Positions 11,617 through 22,756 of a DNA stretch of 64,000 bases are shown one piece after another; within the stretch, counting starts at the first letter, position 1, and each line of letters begins with the position of its first letter. Location of the stretch: positions 56,740,501 to 56,804,500 of the forward strand of contig NC_077240.1 in the NCBI RefSeq assembly GCF_947179165.1, in the 5' to 3' direction. The notes under the pieces were generated by a model. The model worked only from the letters and a program-made list of their open reading frames with translations. It ran no database searches and was not told where the DNA came from. The DNA is from Solanum dulcamara (taxonomy: Eukaryota > Streptophyta > Magnoliopsida > Solanales > Solanaceae). A program made the translations under genes and the position numbers.

Positions 11617-12140
11617 TTATATGACTTTGACCTTCTCTAAAGCATCAAGCACCAAATTAGGGCCCAACAAGGTCATCTCACCTAGTTCGAACCAACCAAC
11701 CAGAGACCTACATGGTCTCCCATACAAAGCCTCAAACGTTGCCATATCAATACTTGAGTGGTAGCTATTATTATAGGCAAACTCGATGAGAGGTAGATGA
11801 TCATCCCAAATCCTTTGAGCTCTAAAACACAATCCCTTACCATATCCTCTAGTGTTTGAATCGTCCTTTTAGCTTGCCCATCGGTTTGAGGATGGAATGC
11901 AGTGCTTACCTTTACTTTAGTACCGAGGCCCCTTTGAAATGATTTCCAAGAGTGAGAAGTGAATTTGATACCACAATCCAAAATAATTGACAACAGCATA
12001 CCATGCAACCTCACCAACTCCCAAATATACAACTTAGCATAATCTTTGACCTTATAAGAGGTCTAGACCAGTAGGAAGTGTGCTGACTTAGTCATTCTAT
12101 CAACAACTACCCAAATCGAATCATGACATTTATGAGCATG
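11617..12140 (-). pseudogene. C integrase catalytic core
   Basis: Two overlapping frames (11682-12032 and 11617-11832) cover the core. Readable motifs include a VRLHG strand, a degenerate SIILDCG containing the second catalytic Asp, and AFHPQTDGQ followed by AKRTIQTLED. The catalytic Glu expected after TDGQ is Lys, a GAG-to-AAG type change. The downstream segment has FAYNNSYHSS and ALYGRPCRS. A frameshift separates the two frames. The enzyme would be inactive. Confidence 0.85.
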
Positions 12141-12199
12141 AGGCAAACCAACGACAAAGTCCATATTATCATCTTTCCACTTCCAAGTAGGTATTTCAA

Positions 12200-12536
12200 T
12201 ATCTTGTGCTAGGCCACCCAGCCTTCACTTGTTGGCAATTCGGATATTCGGACTCGAACCTTGCTATGTGCTTTTTATGCCACCCCACCAATAAAGCTTC
12301 TTTATGTCTCGATACATTTTCACTGAACCAAGATGAATAGAGTATGAATAATTATAAGCCTCCTTCAAAATTGAACTCCTTAGGACATCCATATCCGGAA
12401 CACACAACCGACCTTTGTAGTATAGTAACCCATCTCCCCTTTGTGAAAAGACCTCTAGTTTCTTTTCCATCACCAACTTATTTAACTCCATAAATGTTGG
12501 GTCAAGGTCTTGTTTTGACTTAACATCCACCACCAA
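12200..12536 (-). pseudogene. C integrase zinc-binding domain
   Basis: The frame reads GRLCVPD, then LKEAYNYSYSIHLGSVKMYRDIKKLYWW, the HHCC-type N-terminal domain. The first His, normally in an EAH motif, is Tyr here; the second His is present. The Cys pair falls beyond a break near 12260, after GGIKS. Confidence 0.75.
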
Positions 12537-12559
12537 GGAGGATTTGGACCCATTATGAA

Positions 12560-13072
12560 AACTATATCACCATCATCGGTAGCACTCAACTTCACCCCTA
12601 ATCTAGCTAATCGGTGAACATCTTTCACCAACTCCCTCTTCCCTTCATCCACCTAAGCCACGCTCCCCATAAGTAATCTACTAAATGCCTCGACAACCAC
12701 ATTGGCTTTACCTGAATGATTATGCACACTCATGTCATTGTCTTTGAGGAGTTCTAGCCACCTCTTTTGACCTAGATTGAGGTCCTTTTGGGAACACATA
12801 TTGGAGATGATTATGATCGGTATACACATTCACATGTACCCCATATAGGTAATACCGTCAAAACTTCAAAGCAAAAACAATGAATGCCAACTCAAGATCA
12901 TAGGTAAGGTAGTTACGCTCATGCACTTTCAATTGCCTAGAAGAATAAGCTATAACTTTTCCATTTTACATCAAGAAACAATCCAAACCAATCTTTGAAG
13001 CATTACAATAAACCATAAATCCTTCTAATCCTTTCGGTAGAGTCAAAATAGGACCAAAGGTAAGCCGATCTT
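12560..13072 (-). pseudogene. C RNase H domain
   Basis: Broken frame with recognisable order: [36 protein letters not shown] and YTDHNHLQY. The first catalytic Asp (normally YCDAS) is Asn near 13005. Several stops interrupt it, including one before NGKVIAYSS. RNase H would remove the RNA template during reverse transcription. Confidence 0.75.
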
Positions 13073-13867
13073 TCAAAGTTTGGAAACTCTTTTCATATTC
13101 ATCCGTCTATATGAATTTTGGCTTTTTTGGGTCAATTTTGTCATAGGAGATGAGATGGAAGAGAACCCTTCAACGAACCTTCTATAATACCCGGCTAGAC
13201 CCAAGAAGCTCTTAATATCCGAAGGACACAATGGTCTAGGAAAATTCTTGACAACCTCTATTTTCTTAGGATCAACCTTGATCCCATCACCGAGCACTAT
13301 GTGACCAAGAAAAGCCACCTCTTTTAACCAAAATTCACATTTACTAAATTTTGCAAACAATTGCCTATCTCTAAACATTTGAAGCATAACCCTCAGGTGA
13401 TTCTTATGTTCTTTCTCACCCCATGAGTAAATCAAGATGTCGTCAATGAAAACCACTACAAAGGCATTAAGGTAGGGTTTGAACACCCTATTCATTAGGT
13501 CCATAAACACCGCTGGTGCATTCATCAACCTAAATAACATCACCACAAATTTAAAGTGGCCATACCTTGTTTGGAATGCAGTCTTGGGAATGTCACACTG
13601 CCTCACCCTTAGTTGGTGATAGCCGGATTGAAGATCGATCTTGGAGAAGTGATTTGTCCCTTGCTATAGATCAAATAAATCACCTATCCTAGGGATTGCA
13701 TACTTGTTCTTAAAGGTCACTTTGTTCAATTGCCGGTAGTCTATGCACATTCAAAGCGACAAATCCTTCTTCCTTACGAACAACACGGGAGCACCCCATG
13801 GTGAAATACTTGGCCTTATGAACCCATTTTCTAACAAGTCTTTTAATTATTCCTTCAAATCCTTCAA
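13073..13867 (-). pseudogene. C reverse transcriptase
   Basis: The main frame, 13606-13073, reads [16 protein letters not shown], then [11 protein letters not shown] and [11 protein letters not shown], with the catalytic FIDD intact, and continues to FLGHIV and [11 protein letters not shown]. The upstream part (13867-13607), with the [13 protein letters not shown] strand near 13745 and an intact first Asp ([11 protein letters not shown]), is in another frame or broken by a stop. RT copies element RNA into DNA. Confidence 0.85.
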
Positions 13868-14131
13868 TTACGCCAGAGCTATTTGGTTGGGAGGAGTAGA
13901 TATAGGTTGGGTATCGAGGAGGAGATCAATACCATAATCAACTTCCCTTTCAGGAGGGATATCGAGAATGTCATCGGGGAAAACATTGGGAAACTCATTA
14001 ACTATGAGGACTGACTCAAGAGGAGGACTTTCTAAGTCGACATCCCTAACCCTTACAATGTGATAAATGCATCTCTTAGAAATTAACTTTCGGTCCTTAA
14101 GATAAGAAATGAACTTACTCTTCACCACCAA
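13868..14131 (-). pseudogene. C linker between protease and RT
   Basis: Frame with [35 protein letters not shown] and PPNQIALA, the conserved segment that joins protease to RT in chromoviruses. It starts at a Met in VVKSKF; upstream sequence is separated by a stop. Confidence 0.8.
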
Positions 14132-14143
14132 ATCATGACCCTT

Positions 14144-14467
14144 TTATTCAAGAATAGACTCATTTGAGAATTGGAACTTGACTCTACAAGTCCTACAAAC
14201 TATGGAAGCACAAGATGCATGTAACCAATCCATTCCAAGTATAATATCAAAATCTACCATGTCAAGTTCAATGAGATCACAAGGAACAACTTTATGCAAG
14301 ATAGACATGGGAAAACCCTTATAGACCTTTTTAGCCACAACTGACTCACCAATGTGGGTAGACACCAAATAAGTCTCTACAAACATTTTGGGTAACACCT
14401 CAAACCTATTAGCTAAGAAGGGAGTAACTAACAAAAAAATTTCACTCGGATATAACAATGCATACAC
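14144..14467 (-). pseudogene. C aspartic protease, C-terminal half
   Basis: Contains VPCDLIELDMVDFDIILGMDWL, split as usual by the D-x-IL-GMDWL signature of chromovirus proteases. The active-site D-S/P-G triplet expected about 40 residues upstream of this frame start is not clearly seen. The protease cuts the Gag-Pol polyprotein. Confidence 0.8.
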
Positions 14468-14483
14468 ATCAAAAGCAAAGACC

Positions 14484-15690
14484 TTAACATAGTAGTAATA
14501 ACATTTGGTGCTTCCTCAACCTCTTACCTCCCATGTAAAGCATAGAAGCGGTTGGTGCATTGTCTATCTCTTTGAACTTATTGACCATGAGAAATTTGGC
14601 CTTGAGGACTACCACTACCATCACCTCTATAATCCCAAGCATGATGACCCAGTTTACCACACTTGAAGCATGCATTGGATCCGACTAAGCATTCCCTTTT
14701 GTGAGTCCTTCCACACTTCTTGCAAGCGGGGAAATCTTGGGAACCAACATTCTCTCTCAGGACTATTGGGTTAGTACTTTTGTCCTTATTGAACCTTAGA
14801 GGAGAAGTATTAGTGGAACCTTGTCCCACAAACCGTTGCCCATCTTGGCCATTGCCATTGTTACCATAATCGAACCTTTAAGGGTTGAACCCTCCACCAT
14901 CCACCATCCACTCTAGCCTTCTTGAACCCTTTTGACCTCTCCCTCAACTTCTTTTTATCATTTTGCTCCACCTATGTCATTAGTTGGGAGATGTCCATCT
15001 CTTTGATAGACATGGCTATTTTGCATTCCATGGATACCAAGCTTGAGATACCAAAAATGAACTTGATCATCCTTGCCCTTGGGTCGGAGACCATGAAAGA
15101 AGCATACTTAGCTAACTTAGTGAATTTGAGGGTATACTCCGTGACACTCAAACTCCCTTGATGAAGGTTTATGAATCTTGGATCTTGATCTCCCTTAGCT
15201 CTAATGGAAAGAAGCGGTCTAGAAAGACACCCTTAAACTCTTCCCATCTTATCAACCCTATTTCTTCATCCCTCTCAAAAACTCATTGTTCATACCAAAC
15301 TCATGCCACACCCTTGAGTTGATAGGCTACTAGCTCGGCCTTCTCATTTTGAGGCACACATATGATAACCAAAATCATGTACACCTCATCAATGAACACA
15401 ATAAGGTCTTCATCTATTTTAGAGTCATCAAATTTGGGCGGATTCATATTTGGAAATCCCAAATCCTAGAAGCTAGATTTTGCACTTGAGGAGGAGGAAT
15501 GCCTTGCTTTCCTTGGTTGACTATGTCTTGAGCCAACAATGTGATGATATTCCAAAATTCTGCATAGGTTACCCCTTTCTCATGATGTGGATCATCGGGA
15601 ACTGGAGAGGCTTGGTCCTCATCATCAACCCTTGCTCTTGGAGGTGTTATTCCTCGAGGAATTATCTAGAGAACAAAAAATAGGTTGATA
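14484..15690 (-). pseudogene. C gag pseudogene
   Basis: Zinc-knuckle part at 14829-14578: CKKCGRTHKREC followed by CFKCGKLGHHAWDY, where the final Cys is Tyr. The capsid part can be followed to about 15690 across several shifts: VTEYTLKFTKLAKYASFMV, then IKFIFGISSLVSMECKIAM and IKEMDISQLM near 14990-15130, and an N-terminal TPPRARVDDEDQ near 15640. The + strand open frames at 14922-15161 and 15480-15683 are shadows of this gene. Confidence 0.8.
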
Positions 15691-15861
15691 GTTAGAGGAA
15701 GGCTTAAGAAACTTTAGGGCACAATATGAATTTAAAGGAAGTGAAAACTTTCCTAAACGTCCCATAGTCACCTATTCATAGTTGTGGCGCGCTTCACAAC
15801 CATGAACAAGACCCTATTTAATGCGGTATATTGGTCTTTGAGGACCATTTCAAAACCTCGA

Positions 15862-15873
15862 TCTTTGATTCCA
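15862..15873 (-). other. C primer-binding site (decayed tRNA-iMet)
   Basis: On the minus strand it reads TGGAATCAAAGA against TGGTATCAGAGC, immediately inside the right LTR. The position and most bases fit an initiator-Met primer site. Confidence 0.6.
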
Positions 15874-15878
15874 AGTTT

Positions 15879-16643
15879 TTCATAACCCAAGCCTAGGGCC
15901 TAAGAATGACACGACGAATGTGACACTCGAAGGTACCTCACTCAAGCCTCTTATCATTCATTAAGCTTTTCATTGGAGTTGACATTCAAACAAGCAGAAA
16001 TAAGAGGGGTAATGGGACTAAGGGATTCAACATAGAATAAGAGTCAAAGTCAATTCAAACATCATACATTGTTTCCAATAATACCTTCTACATTAAAGAA
16101 TTTGCGGGGCTAAGACATGTTCCTAGCTCACCCTCAAGATAAAAGTCAAATTACCAAAGCCAACTCAATAGTCTATACATAAAATAAGCTTAGAGAAGAT
16201 AGGAATATTGTTTCCGAAACATGGGAACACACCAAATAGTAGTAGCCTTCAATGATCGAACTTAGACATGGGAAAAAGAGTGTGGAGCAATGCCGGTCTC
16301 TACATGGTGATATATGATGTAGGCAAAAGTATGCGTTAGTACTTTAAATGTACTAAGTATGTGATAATGCTATACAATGAAGAACTTTAAGACATTTATA
16401 AGCAATATGCATAAGTGAATGCATGCATGAGAAATCATTATATGAAACCTTAAAGCATTTATTTTATGAGAAGATAATCGTAACCCATATTTAAGACCAT
16501 GCAAGCTATTACATGGATCCAACATAACCCCCTACGTTAGCATGGGGAGACTACTTGCCGGGTAGAACTCTGTCAACTTTAATCATTTATTTAACTTTAA
16601 CTTTAACTTTAAGAGCTAATTGTGGATCTACTAGACTAAATAG
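15879..16643 (-). repeat. C 5' LTR (right copy), segment 1
   Basis: Corresponds to about 8580-9357 of the left LTR. Ends at ...AAATAG, where B1 begins with TGTTACACC. The first bases (CATAACCC) have decayed from TGTCACGACCC. Confidence 0.85.
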
Positions 16644-16674
16644 TGTTACACCCCATTCTTTTGTACTTTGTAAC

Positions 16675-16818
16675 ACATTCTTAAGTCTTTTGAAAGGCTC
16701 TTAAATTTCATGGAAGGATCATAAGCCTCTTAAGTTTCTTAAGATTTCCTAAAATGTCTTAAAGCTTCTAAAAGCCTCTTAAGACTTCTTAAGAACTCTT
16801 AAGCTTCTTAAGAGTTTC
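16675..16818. repeat. CTTAAG-rich tract at LTR start
   Basis: CTTAAG palindromes and close variants are spaced every 8-25 bp. The same kind of tract opens the B2 LTRs at 23540-23640 and 47275-47370. This is the start of U3, so a protein-binding role is possible. Confidence 0.7.
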
Positions 16819-17074
16819 CATGTGAGCCAAATAATCTATAATGCTATCAAACAACTCTAAGGAAAGGAGAATGCAATACCCCATAGTAGAGAAGATTGGA
16901 AATAGAGTTATAAGAATTCAGAAGAAGTTGGAGACCGAATGATGAGTCGTAGGACACGACTTATTTACGTAAGCTACCAACTTGGAAATCTTACATACTT
17001 AAGCTACTAGAGTACATACCAAGCTTACGTATCAAGGATTACATAGATTCATAAAGTAAGACGAGATTACGAAT

Positions 17075-17166
17075 CCACATGGCAGCATGAGAGAGTGCCA
17101 CGTGGCAGCATGAGAGAGTGCCACGTGGAAGCATGAGAGAGTGCCACGTGGAAGAATGAGAGAGTG
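17075..17166 (+). promoter_or_regulatory. four 23-bp tandem units with G-box palindromes
   Basis: Units begin at 17075, 17098, 17121 and 17144. Units 2-4 start CCACGTGG, holding the palindromic G-box CACGTG; unit 1 has CACATG. Two more ACACGTGT boxes follow at about 17260 and 17308. They lie upstream of the (AT)n/TATA region, the position of U3 enhancers. G-boxes bind plant bZIP and bHLH factors; binding here is inferred. Confidence 0.8.
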
Positions 17167-17326
17167 CCATATAGCAGTAGCTGGAGCAAGGAACCCATAT
17201 TCCATATGGCAGCCTATGATTGGAGGAAAGGGGAGTATTGGCCCAATGAGGGCTTGACACGTGTCACCACTTAGGGCTTGACATATGTCACAACTTAGGG
17301 ATTGACACGTGTCACCCCCTTAGGTG

Positions 17327-17330
<4 letters not shown>

Positions 17331-17362
<32 letters not shown>
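17331..17362. repeat. (AT)n microsatellite at TATA position
   Basis: About 16 AT dinucleotides. In other B LTRs a short TATATATA motif sits at the same place (for example 47822-47830), so the expansion probably overlies the LTR TATA box. Confidence 0.85.
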
Positions 17363-17366
<4 letters not shown>

Positions 17367-19200
17367 TATGACTTATTAAATTTCCATACTTATCTAGAAA
17401 ATTCAAGAACAAGAAAGAAGAGAAGAGAAGAAACTAGAGAGGGAGAGAGCCACGGTTTTGGAAGGAACAAAAAAGGTGAGTTCTTCAATTTCGCTCCATG
17501 AATTAATTATATAGGGCATACCACGATGTTATGAAGGTGTTAGTAATGAAAATTTATGGTTTGGAGCAGAACAAAATGTTAAAAAACAGCCACGACATTT
17601 TAGGCACGCTAAAGGAACTTCCAAGGCAAGTTTCGACAAGTTTGACAAGTTTCGGAAAAGGTAAGGGATTCCCTTTCAAATTGGATTTTATGATCTTGTT
17701 ATGAGGTATATTACATGTCTTAAATAAGGTTGGAAGTGGAAAAATTTCATGAGGATGCCTGACGTTAGAAACAAACTAAATTGAAGTGGTTATAGCTAAA
17801 TCTAAGTCGAGTAGTGGGTTTCGTTGTCGTGCTACGGGTGCATATGGTTTGGTTGCATGTTGAAAGGATTTAAAGTTTTTTAAAAAGGGTGTGCATGCTT
17901 CTGTTTTCAGCCACACGATCCTCCATTTGGTATGGTTAAAGATTCTATGAAATAAAGATTAAAAACTCTATTTTGGTATCGTAGTTTTGAGCTAGTTGTT
18001 TGGAGTTGTATTGTGTAATGTTGAGGTGGTTTACTTGTATATATGCTGATGGTTGTTTTTGTTGGTATGGTTTTTGACACTGTGTCTGAGTTGAAACCTC
18101 GGAAATGTTGAAGTTATAGGGGAAATACTGCCCGATTTTCGGTAGCATCCGAACTAGTAACAAACTAGTCGAGGGTAATGGATAAGGAAATGACTCCTAT
18201 TAGTACTTGGTTGTAGAGTGGGATATTGGAAAGTGAAAGGATATTAATCTTAGTATTAATTTAATGTCAAATAGGTTAAGGAGGTATCAAGGCAAGTCGG
18301 ATTTCAATTAATCCCGAAAAAGGTATGTGAACCTTTCTCTTGGCATGTCTTTGGCATAAGTATGTGAAGCTATCCTTCTTTTCTTTTGGAATGTCTTAGA
18401 CTTAAGTGGTTGATATATGAAATGTGGGGATAATTCCATTCATATAAACCCAAGTATGACTCATAAGTCTTATTCACTTCTTGATGGTAGAATTCCTATA
18501 CTCGTTGAGTTATTGCCTCTCATGACTTCTATATGATGGAGAGTAGTAAGTATGTGAAGTTATCTCCTTTTTCTTGGCATTTTTTGGCATAAGTACGTAG
18601 AGCTACCCTTCTTTCCTCTTGATATGTCTTTGACATAAGTGTGGTGCTATGATGGTAAGGTAATGCAATAATAAGGTTATGATACCAAGCCCATGACGGG
18701 CCGGGTACGATATATGTAATGATGACTCCTTGAGGAAAAGTAGAGAATAGGTAAAACTTATTCTTTCTCTTCCTTTGGCATACCCTAATTGTAAGTAAAT
18801 GTGATACAATCTCTGGCGTAACTCCACTTTTAAGTCCTGAATGTAATCCGTATCTCTTATTCACTTCTGAATGTCAAACTCTTGTAGTAAGTTGAACTAC
18901 TTTCCTTGAACTCCATAGGTTGAGAAGTACTGGATGCATAAGCTCCTAGTCCTAAGGACTATGTGACGATGAGTATCCCTGATTCTATGAACTGTTAGTA
19001 TTACTTTAGTACATGTCATAGGGTCCCCGAGATCCTAAGTGATATAGGCCTCAATGGAATTTAGAAGGCACTCAAGATGGCTACACTAATATTCTGGTCC
19101 TCGATCGATAACTTAATCTTCTTACATTGTCGAGTCTCTGATAATGATTTAGATTGTATATGGTTACTCACTACTTGATTTGTGTATACTGTAATACATC

Positions 19201-19375
19201 TTTCATCGAGTCCCATAAAGGGCCGAGTACGGTATATGATGATATGATAACATCGAGTCCCTTAAAGGTATATGATGATATGATGACACCGAGTCCCATA
19301 AAGGATCGGGTAAGGTATATGATGATATGATGACACCGAGTCCCATAAAGGGCCTGGTACGATATATTATATGTA
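19201..19375 (+). repeat. GAGTCCCATAAAGGG tandem array in B1 LTR
   Basis: Repeats of a CCGAGTCCCATAAAGGGCC core separated by TATGATGATATGATGACA-like spacers. A related run with GATCGGACC/CATTCCTCG words continues to about 19560. The family is shared with 24246-24545 and 48855-49060, and inverted with 29826-30095 and 39714-39990. Confidence 0.8.
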
Positions 19376-20248
19376 GATCAGGCAGAACGTTCCTCAGCAT
19401 TACTATATGATATGTGGATTGGACCGAACATTCCTCGACATTACTATATGATATGTAGATCGGACCAAACATTCCTTTGCATTACTACATGATATGTAGA
19501 TCGGTCCATCATTCCTCGACATTATTATATGATGTGCAGATTGGGCTGTACGTTCCTCGGCATGCACTTACTATATACATGGATTGGGTTGTATGTTCCA
19601 CAATGCTAATAATATATATGTGCATATGTTGATAGAATGATGTAGATGGTACACCGAGTCTCCAAAATGGGCCGGGCACAGTACGTGATGGTAATATGTA
19701 TGACTTTCTTTTATACGATGCTAGTATGGTAAATGGTTAAATGTTATACTTGCCCCCTGCATCCCTACGCCAACTATAATTTCCTTATGATGTCTATGCT
19801 TTACATACTCAGTACATATGTCGTACTGACCCCCTTTCTTGGGGGGGCTACGTTCATGCCCACAGGTACATATACACACTTTGGGGATCCGTCAGCGTAG
19901 GAGTTCAACTCAGCAGTTCAGAAGCGCTCCATTATGCCAGAGCTTAGTTTTGGTATTAACCCTCGATGTATATATTTATTTGTTCACGGGTACGGTGGGG
20001 GCCCTGTCCCGCCTTATGTTACTATTCTTACTCTTAGAGGTCTGTGGACATGTATGTGGGTTGTATATGTATGTGTGAACAATTATGCCTATATATTAAG
20101 ATAGCCTCGTCGGCTTATATATATTGTCTTGCTTGTTGGCATGCTATGACTCAAATAGGAGACAAGTTACCTTATAGTTAGTAAGGGTACATGCGAGTTT
20201 CCAGTTCGGGCACCCATCACAGCCTACGGGGTTTGGTCGTGGAAGAAG

Positions 20249-20260
20249 TGGTATCAGAGC
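20249..20260 (+). other. B1 primer-binding site (tRNA-iMet)
   Basis: TGGTATCAGAGC, a perfect match to the complement of the plant initiator tRNA-Met 3' end, five bases after the LTR end. Confidence 0.9.
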
Positions 20261-22152
20261 GATCCTTCCTTGGAATATCTATAGACCGTGTCTAGTAGAG
20301 TCTTATTTATCAGTGTGTGGTACACCACATCTATAAATAGGAGGCTACAGGACATTTAGGATGTTACCTTTCTTTTACATCTAAGATCGTGTGATAGATC
20401 CAAGTCATAGGAAAAACTCCTTAAACTAACCTTGGATTTGAACAGAAGGGCGGCATCAACAGAAGAAAGTAATTGACGATGTTGGGAGTGACAAAGCACA
20501 CAGCTAAGCAAAGGTATGAAAGAGATATATTGAGTAAGGTAGTGAGCTCAAAATGTAAAATGTAAAATTGGAAGGAAAGTAGACAGGAAAGTGTAACAAA
20601 TGCAGTTTGAGTTGGACACATAAGGTAAGTCCATTATTTTCATACGGTTGTTGATATTGAAAGCCCTGTGTGGCTGTGATATGAATAAATATATGTTGTC
20701 CTTGTGAGGCATTGTTGGTATTTCCTGAGTGCAGGTTTGGGATAGTAAGGAATATAGAGGAAACTCTGCCAATTTTTTTGGAGATAGAAAGAGAATGAGA
20801 TATACGGTTGTAACATATCTTGAGAGAACGTATCCACGGTAATGATAAGGATGAAATCTCATAAAGTAGAGAAGGGTATTGTGTATATGTACCTCTACTT
20901 TGGAAAATAGTAGGATCCCTCAAAGACAGGAAATAGAAATTACAAAACAACTAAGGCATTGTGAAATTATCAATGGAACAAGTGGTATCCATTGGAAAAA
21001 AATATGATAAACAAAATGTGAGACACGTGTCATCAGAGTATAAGTGCCCCGAATGGAGAAACCGACACGATTATAAGCACTAGTGATGTATTGATTGGGA
21101 TGAATGAAATGTGGCTTTGGCTAAACTACTACATTAGTTGTATGACTCGAGTGCCGGTACTTGGACTAGATTAGGTACTAGTTATTGAGAATTTTGAGCA
21201 CCCCATGGTTATATTAGGGTTTCTTATAGGGGCAACCTAAAGTATAGATGAGTTAACAGAAGGTGTAGACATGGTGTAGTATGTCAAATGTGTTGGAACA
21301 AAATCATATGCGTATGAACAATTGAAAATAAACAGAGGATGACATGGGTACACCCTAAAGGGGGGAAGTGGAAAAGAGAAATACAAGCGTGAGAAGAAAT
21401 CAACTAACACTGTCATATGATGATAGGACCGCTTAAATTTCAAGCGATATCCCATACTGGCATGAGTTAGCAAGAGCTCAAGGCCAATAATAAATAGATA
21501 AAAGCCGCGGTATCTGAGACCGTGTGAAGAATCATGGGTGCCTACAAAAAGGGGTGAATAAGATAAGAAAGTAGGAATAAGCAAACTAAGGGTCGCGAAA
21601 AAGGTAGTAGGGCCGTGTTTGAGTAAAGATTAAGATATGGCAACAGCGTCATTGGTCACTGATATCGAGATGTACAAGTAGAAAGGAGAATAGAAAATCT
21701 CCTATGGTGAGAAATGAGGAGACTAAGGAGTACGTAAAGGAAGAAAAGAAAGAAGTAGGACAAAATAGCATTAGCACGAGCAAGTCCTAGTGTTAAGTCG
21801 ATATGTAAAGCAAGACAGGTCGAGAGATGAAAAGACTGCATTTACCTCATACCATTTGTATAAGAGTAGTTGTTCAACCTACGAATAGTTATATACAACA
21901 TAAGACCAAGCGGAGGAGTACATGATGAAAATGAGTTATGATATTTTGGAGACGTTATAGAGGAATACAAAGAGAAGTTAAATCAAATGGCCAAAAAGGA
22001 CACAGTCATGGTTGAATTAAAGATCTAGCCCAACATCGGTTGTAAAAGAGAAGAAGAGAGGGCAAGGCGAAACATGAAGACTAGCGAGAAGAAGCTAAGG
22101 TAATTCTTGGGCAAAGATGAGTGCCTTCACACATTCTTGCAAGGATGGCAAT
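20261..22152 (+). other. B1 leader and family-specific spacer
   Basis: The first 140 bp are the untranslated leader, matching 25277-25410 of B2. After about 20400 there is a spacer without protein motifs. Parts of it match by eye B2 (42640-42828, 45731-46860) and, inverted, B5 (33590-33945). The open frames on the minus strand here (for example 20504-20950) have no recognisable domain, and conservation appears to be at the DNA level across both strands. It may be a degenerate remnant of pol or acquired filler that amplified with the family. Confidence 0.6.
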
Positions 22153-22271
22153 GGAATGTGACATGAGGACTTCCTGGGGGGTCACCCATCCTAGTACTAC
22201 TCTTGCCCAAGCACATTTAGCTTCGGAATTCTGGTGGGATCTGGTGCGTTAGTGATGCTATGATTGCACGA
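22153..22271 (-). rRNA. 5S rRNA-like sequence (pseudogene) inside B1
   Basis: On the minus strand the 119-bp segment follows plant 5S rRNA from end to end. Clear landmarks are GAACTCCGAAGTT-like (here GAATTCCGAAGCT), GTGCTTGGGC, AGAGTAGTACTAGGATGGG and TGACC. By hand against the plant 5S consensus as I remember it, roughly four fifths of positions agree and most differences are transitions, with the poorest match at both tips. The box C region (GGATGGGTGACC) is intact and the box A region is changed at a few bases. No T-run terminator follows the 3' end. It is most likely a non-functional 5S copy captured by the element. Cassandra TRIM elements carry 5S sequence in their LTRs, but here it lies in the interior. 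Confidence 0.9.
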
Positions 22272-22756
22272 GATGGGAAAATCCAAACTAGCGGCGAAGC
22301 AACGACACAAGATTATGTACCTAGAGTGTTATAAGTTACGATAAGGGAATTGTAAAAGAGCTTAAGCAAAATAAGCAGGATTAGACGATTACTAACAAAT
22401 GGCGTACTTGTATACCATAGTTCTCCAACATAATACCAATTAATGATAAGGCAAACCACGGAATGGCTATACAGGTTATTGTGTGAGGGGACTTCAGCAC
22501 AACTTGGTAGCCAACTCTGATGGGCAAAAAGCAAAACCCAAAAGGCAAGGGTACAAGTTGATGTCATCTAAAGAAGGTAAGAAGTAATATACGAGGTCGA
22601 ATATTCCACAATACGACCTTGGCTACAAGACTCACTTTGCACTCCCTGGGCAAATAATTCTATACGGAATGTTATTCGCAGATTAACAATATTAGCCCAT
22701 GTTCCTTCAATCAAGGAATACCTGTCCAGTCGAGATTGAGTAAAATTATAGTTCAA
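22272..22756 (+). other. B1 interior between 5S-like segment and integrase
   Basis: No motif recognised in six frames. It may be highly decayed pol sequence upstream of the integrase core, judging from position only. Confidence 0.4.

Larger units (their letters stand above)
16644..20244 (+). repeat. B1 5' LTR, about 3.6 kb
   Basis: Starts TGTTACACCCC and ends at GGTCGTGGAA, just before the primer-binding site. Internal layout shared with other B LTRs: a CTTAAG-rich start, G-box region, TATA/(AT)n, splice-donor-like sites, an array of GAGTCCCATAAAGGG repeats, a CCCCC/GGGGG hairpin, and a CACTCAGCA end region. The open frames on both strands (for example 18529-18864 and 19203-19472) derive from repeats and show no domain. 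Confidence 0.85.

Noticed and set aside
17039..17260. 73-residue minus frame rich in Ser/His/Cys
   Set aside because: It is the translated 23-bp G-box repeat array.
20504..20950. 148-residue minus frame, with two overlapping frames
   Set aside because: Sits in the + strand spacer of B1; the matching B2 and B5 spacer has no equivalent open frame and no motif is visible.
22153..22271. Identity as a Cassandra TRIM insertion
   Set aside because: Cassandra carries 5S in its LTRs with short terminal repeats nearby; no paired LTR-like repeats flank this segment, and the left flank matches B2 spacer.
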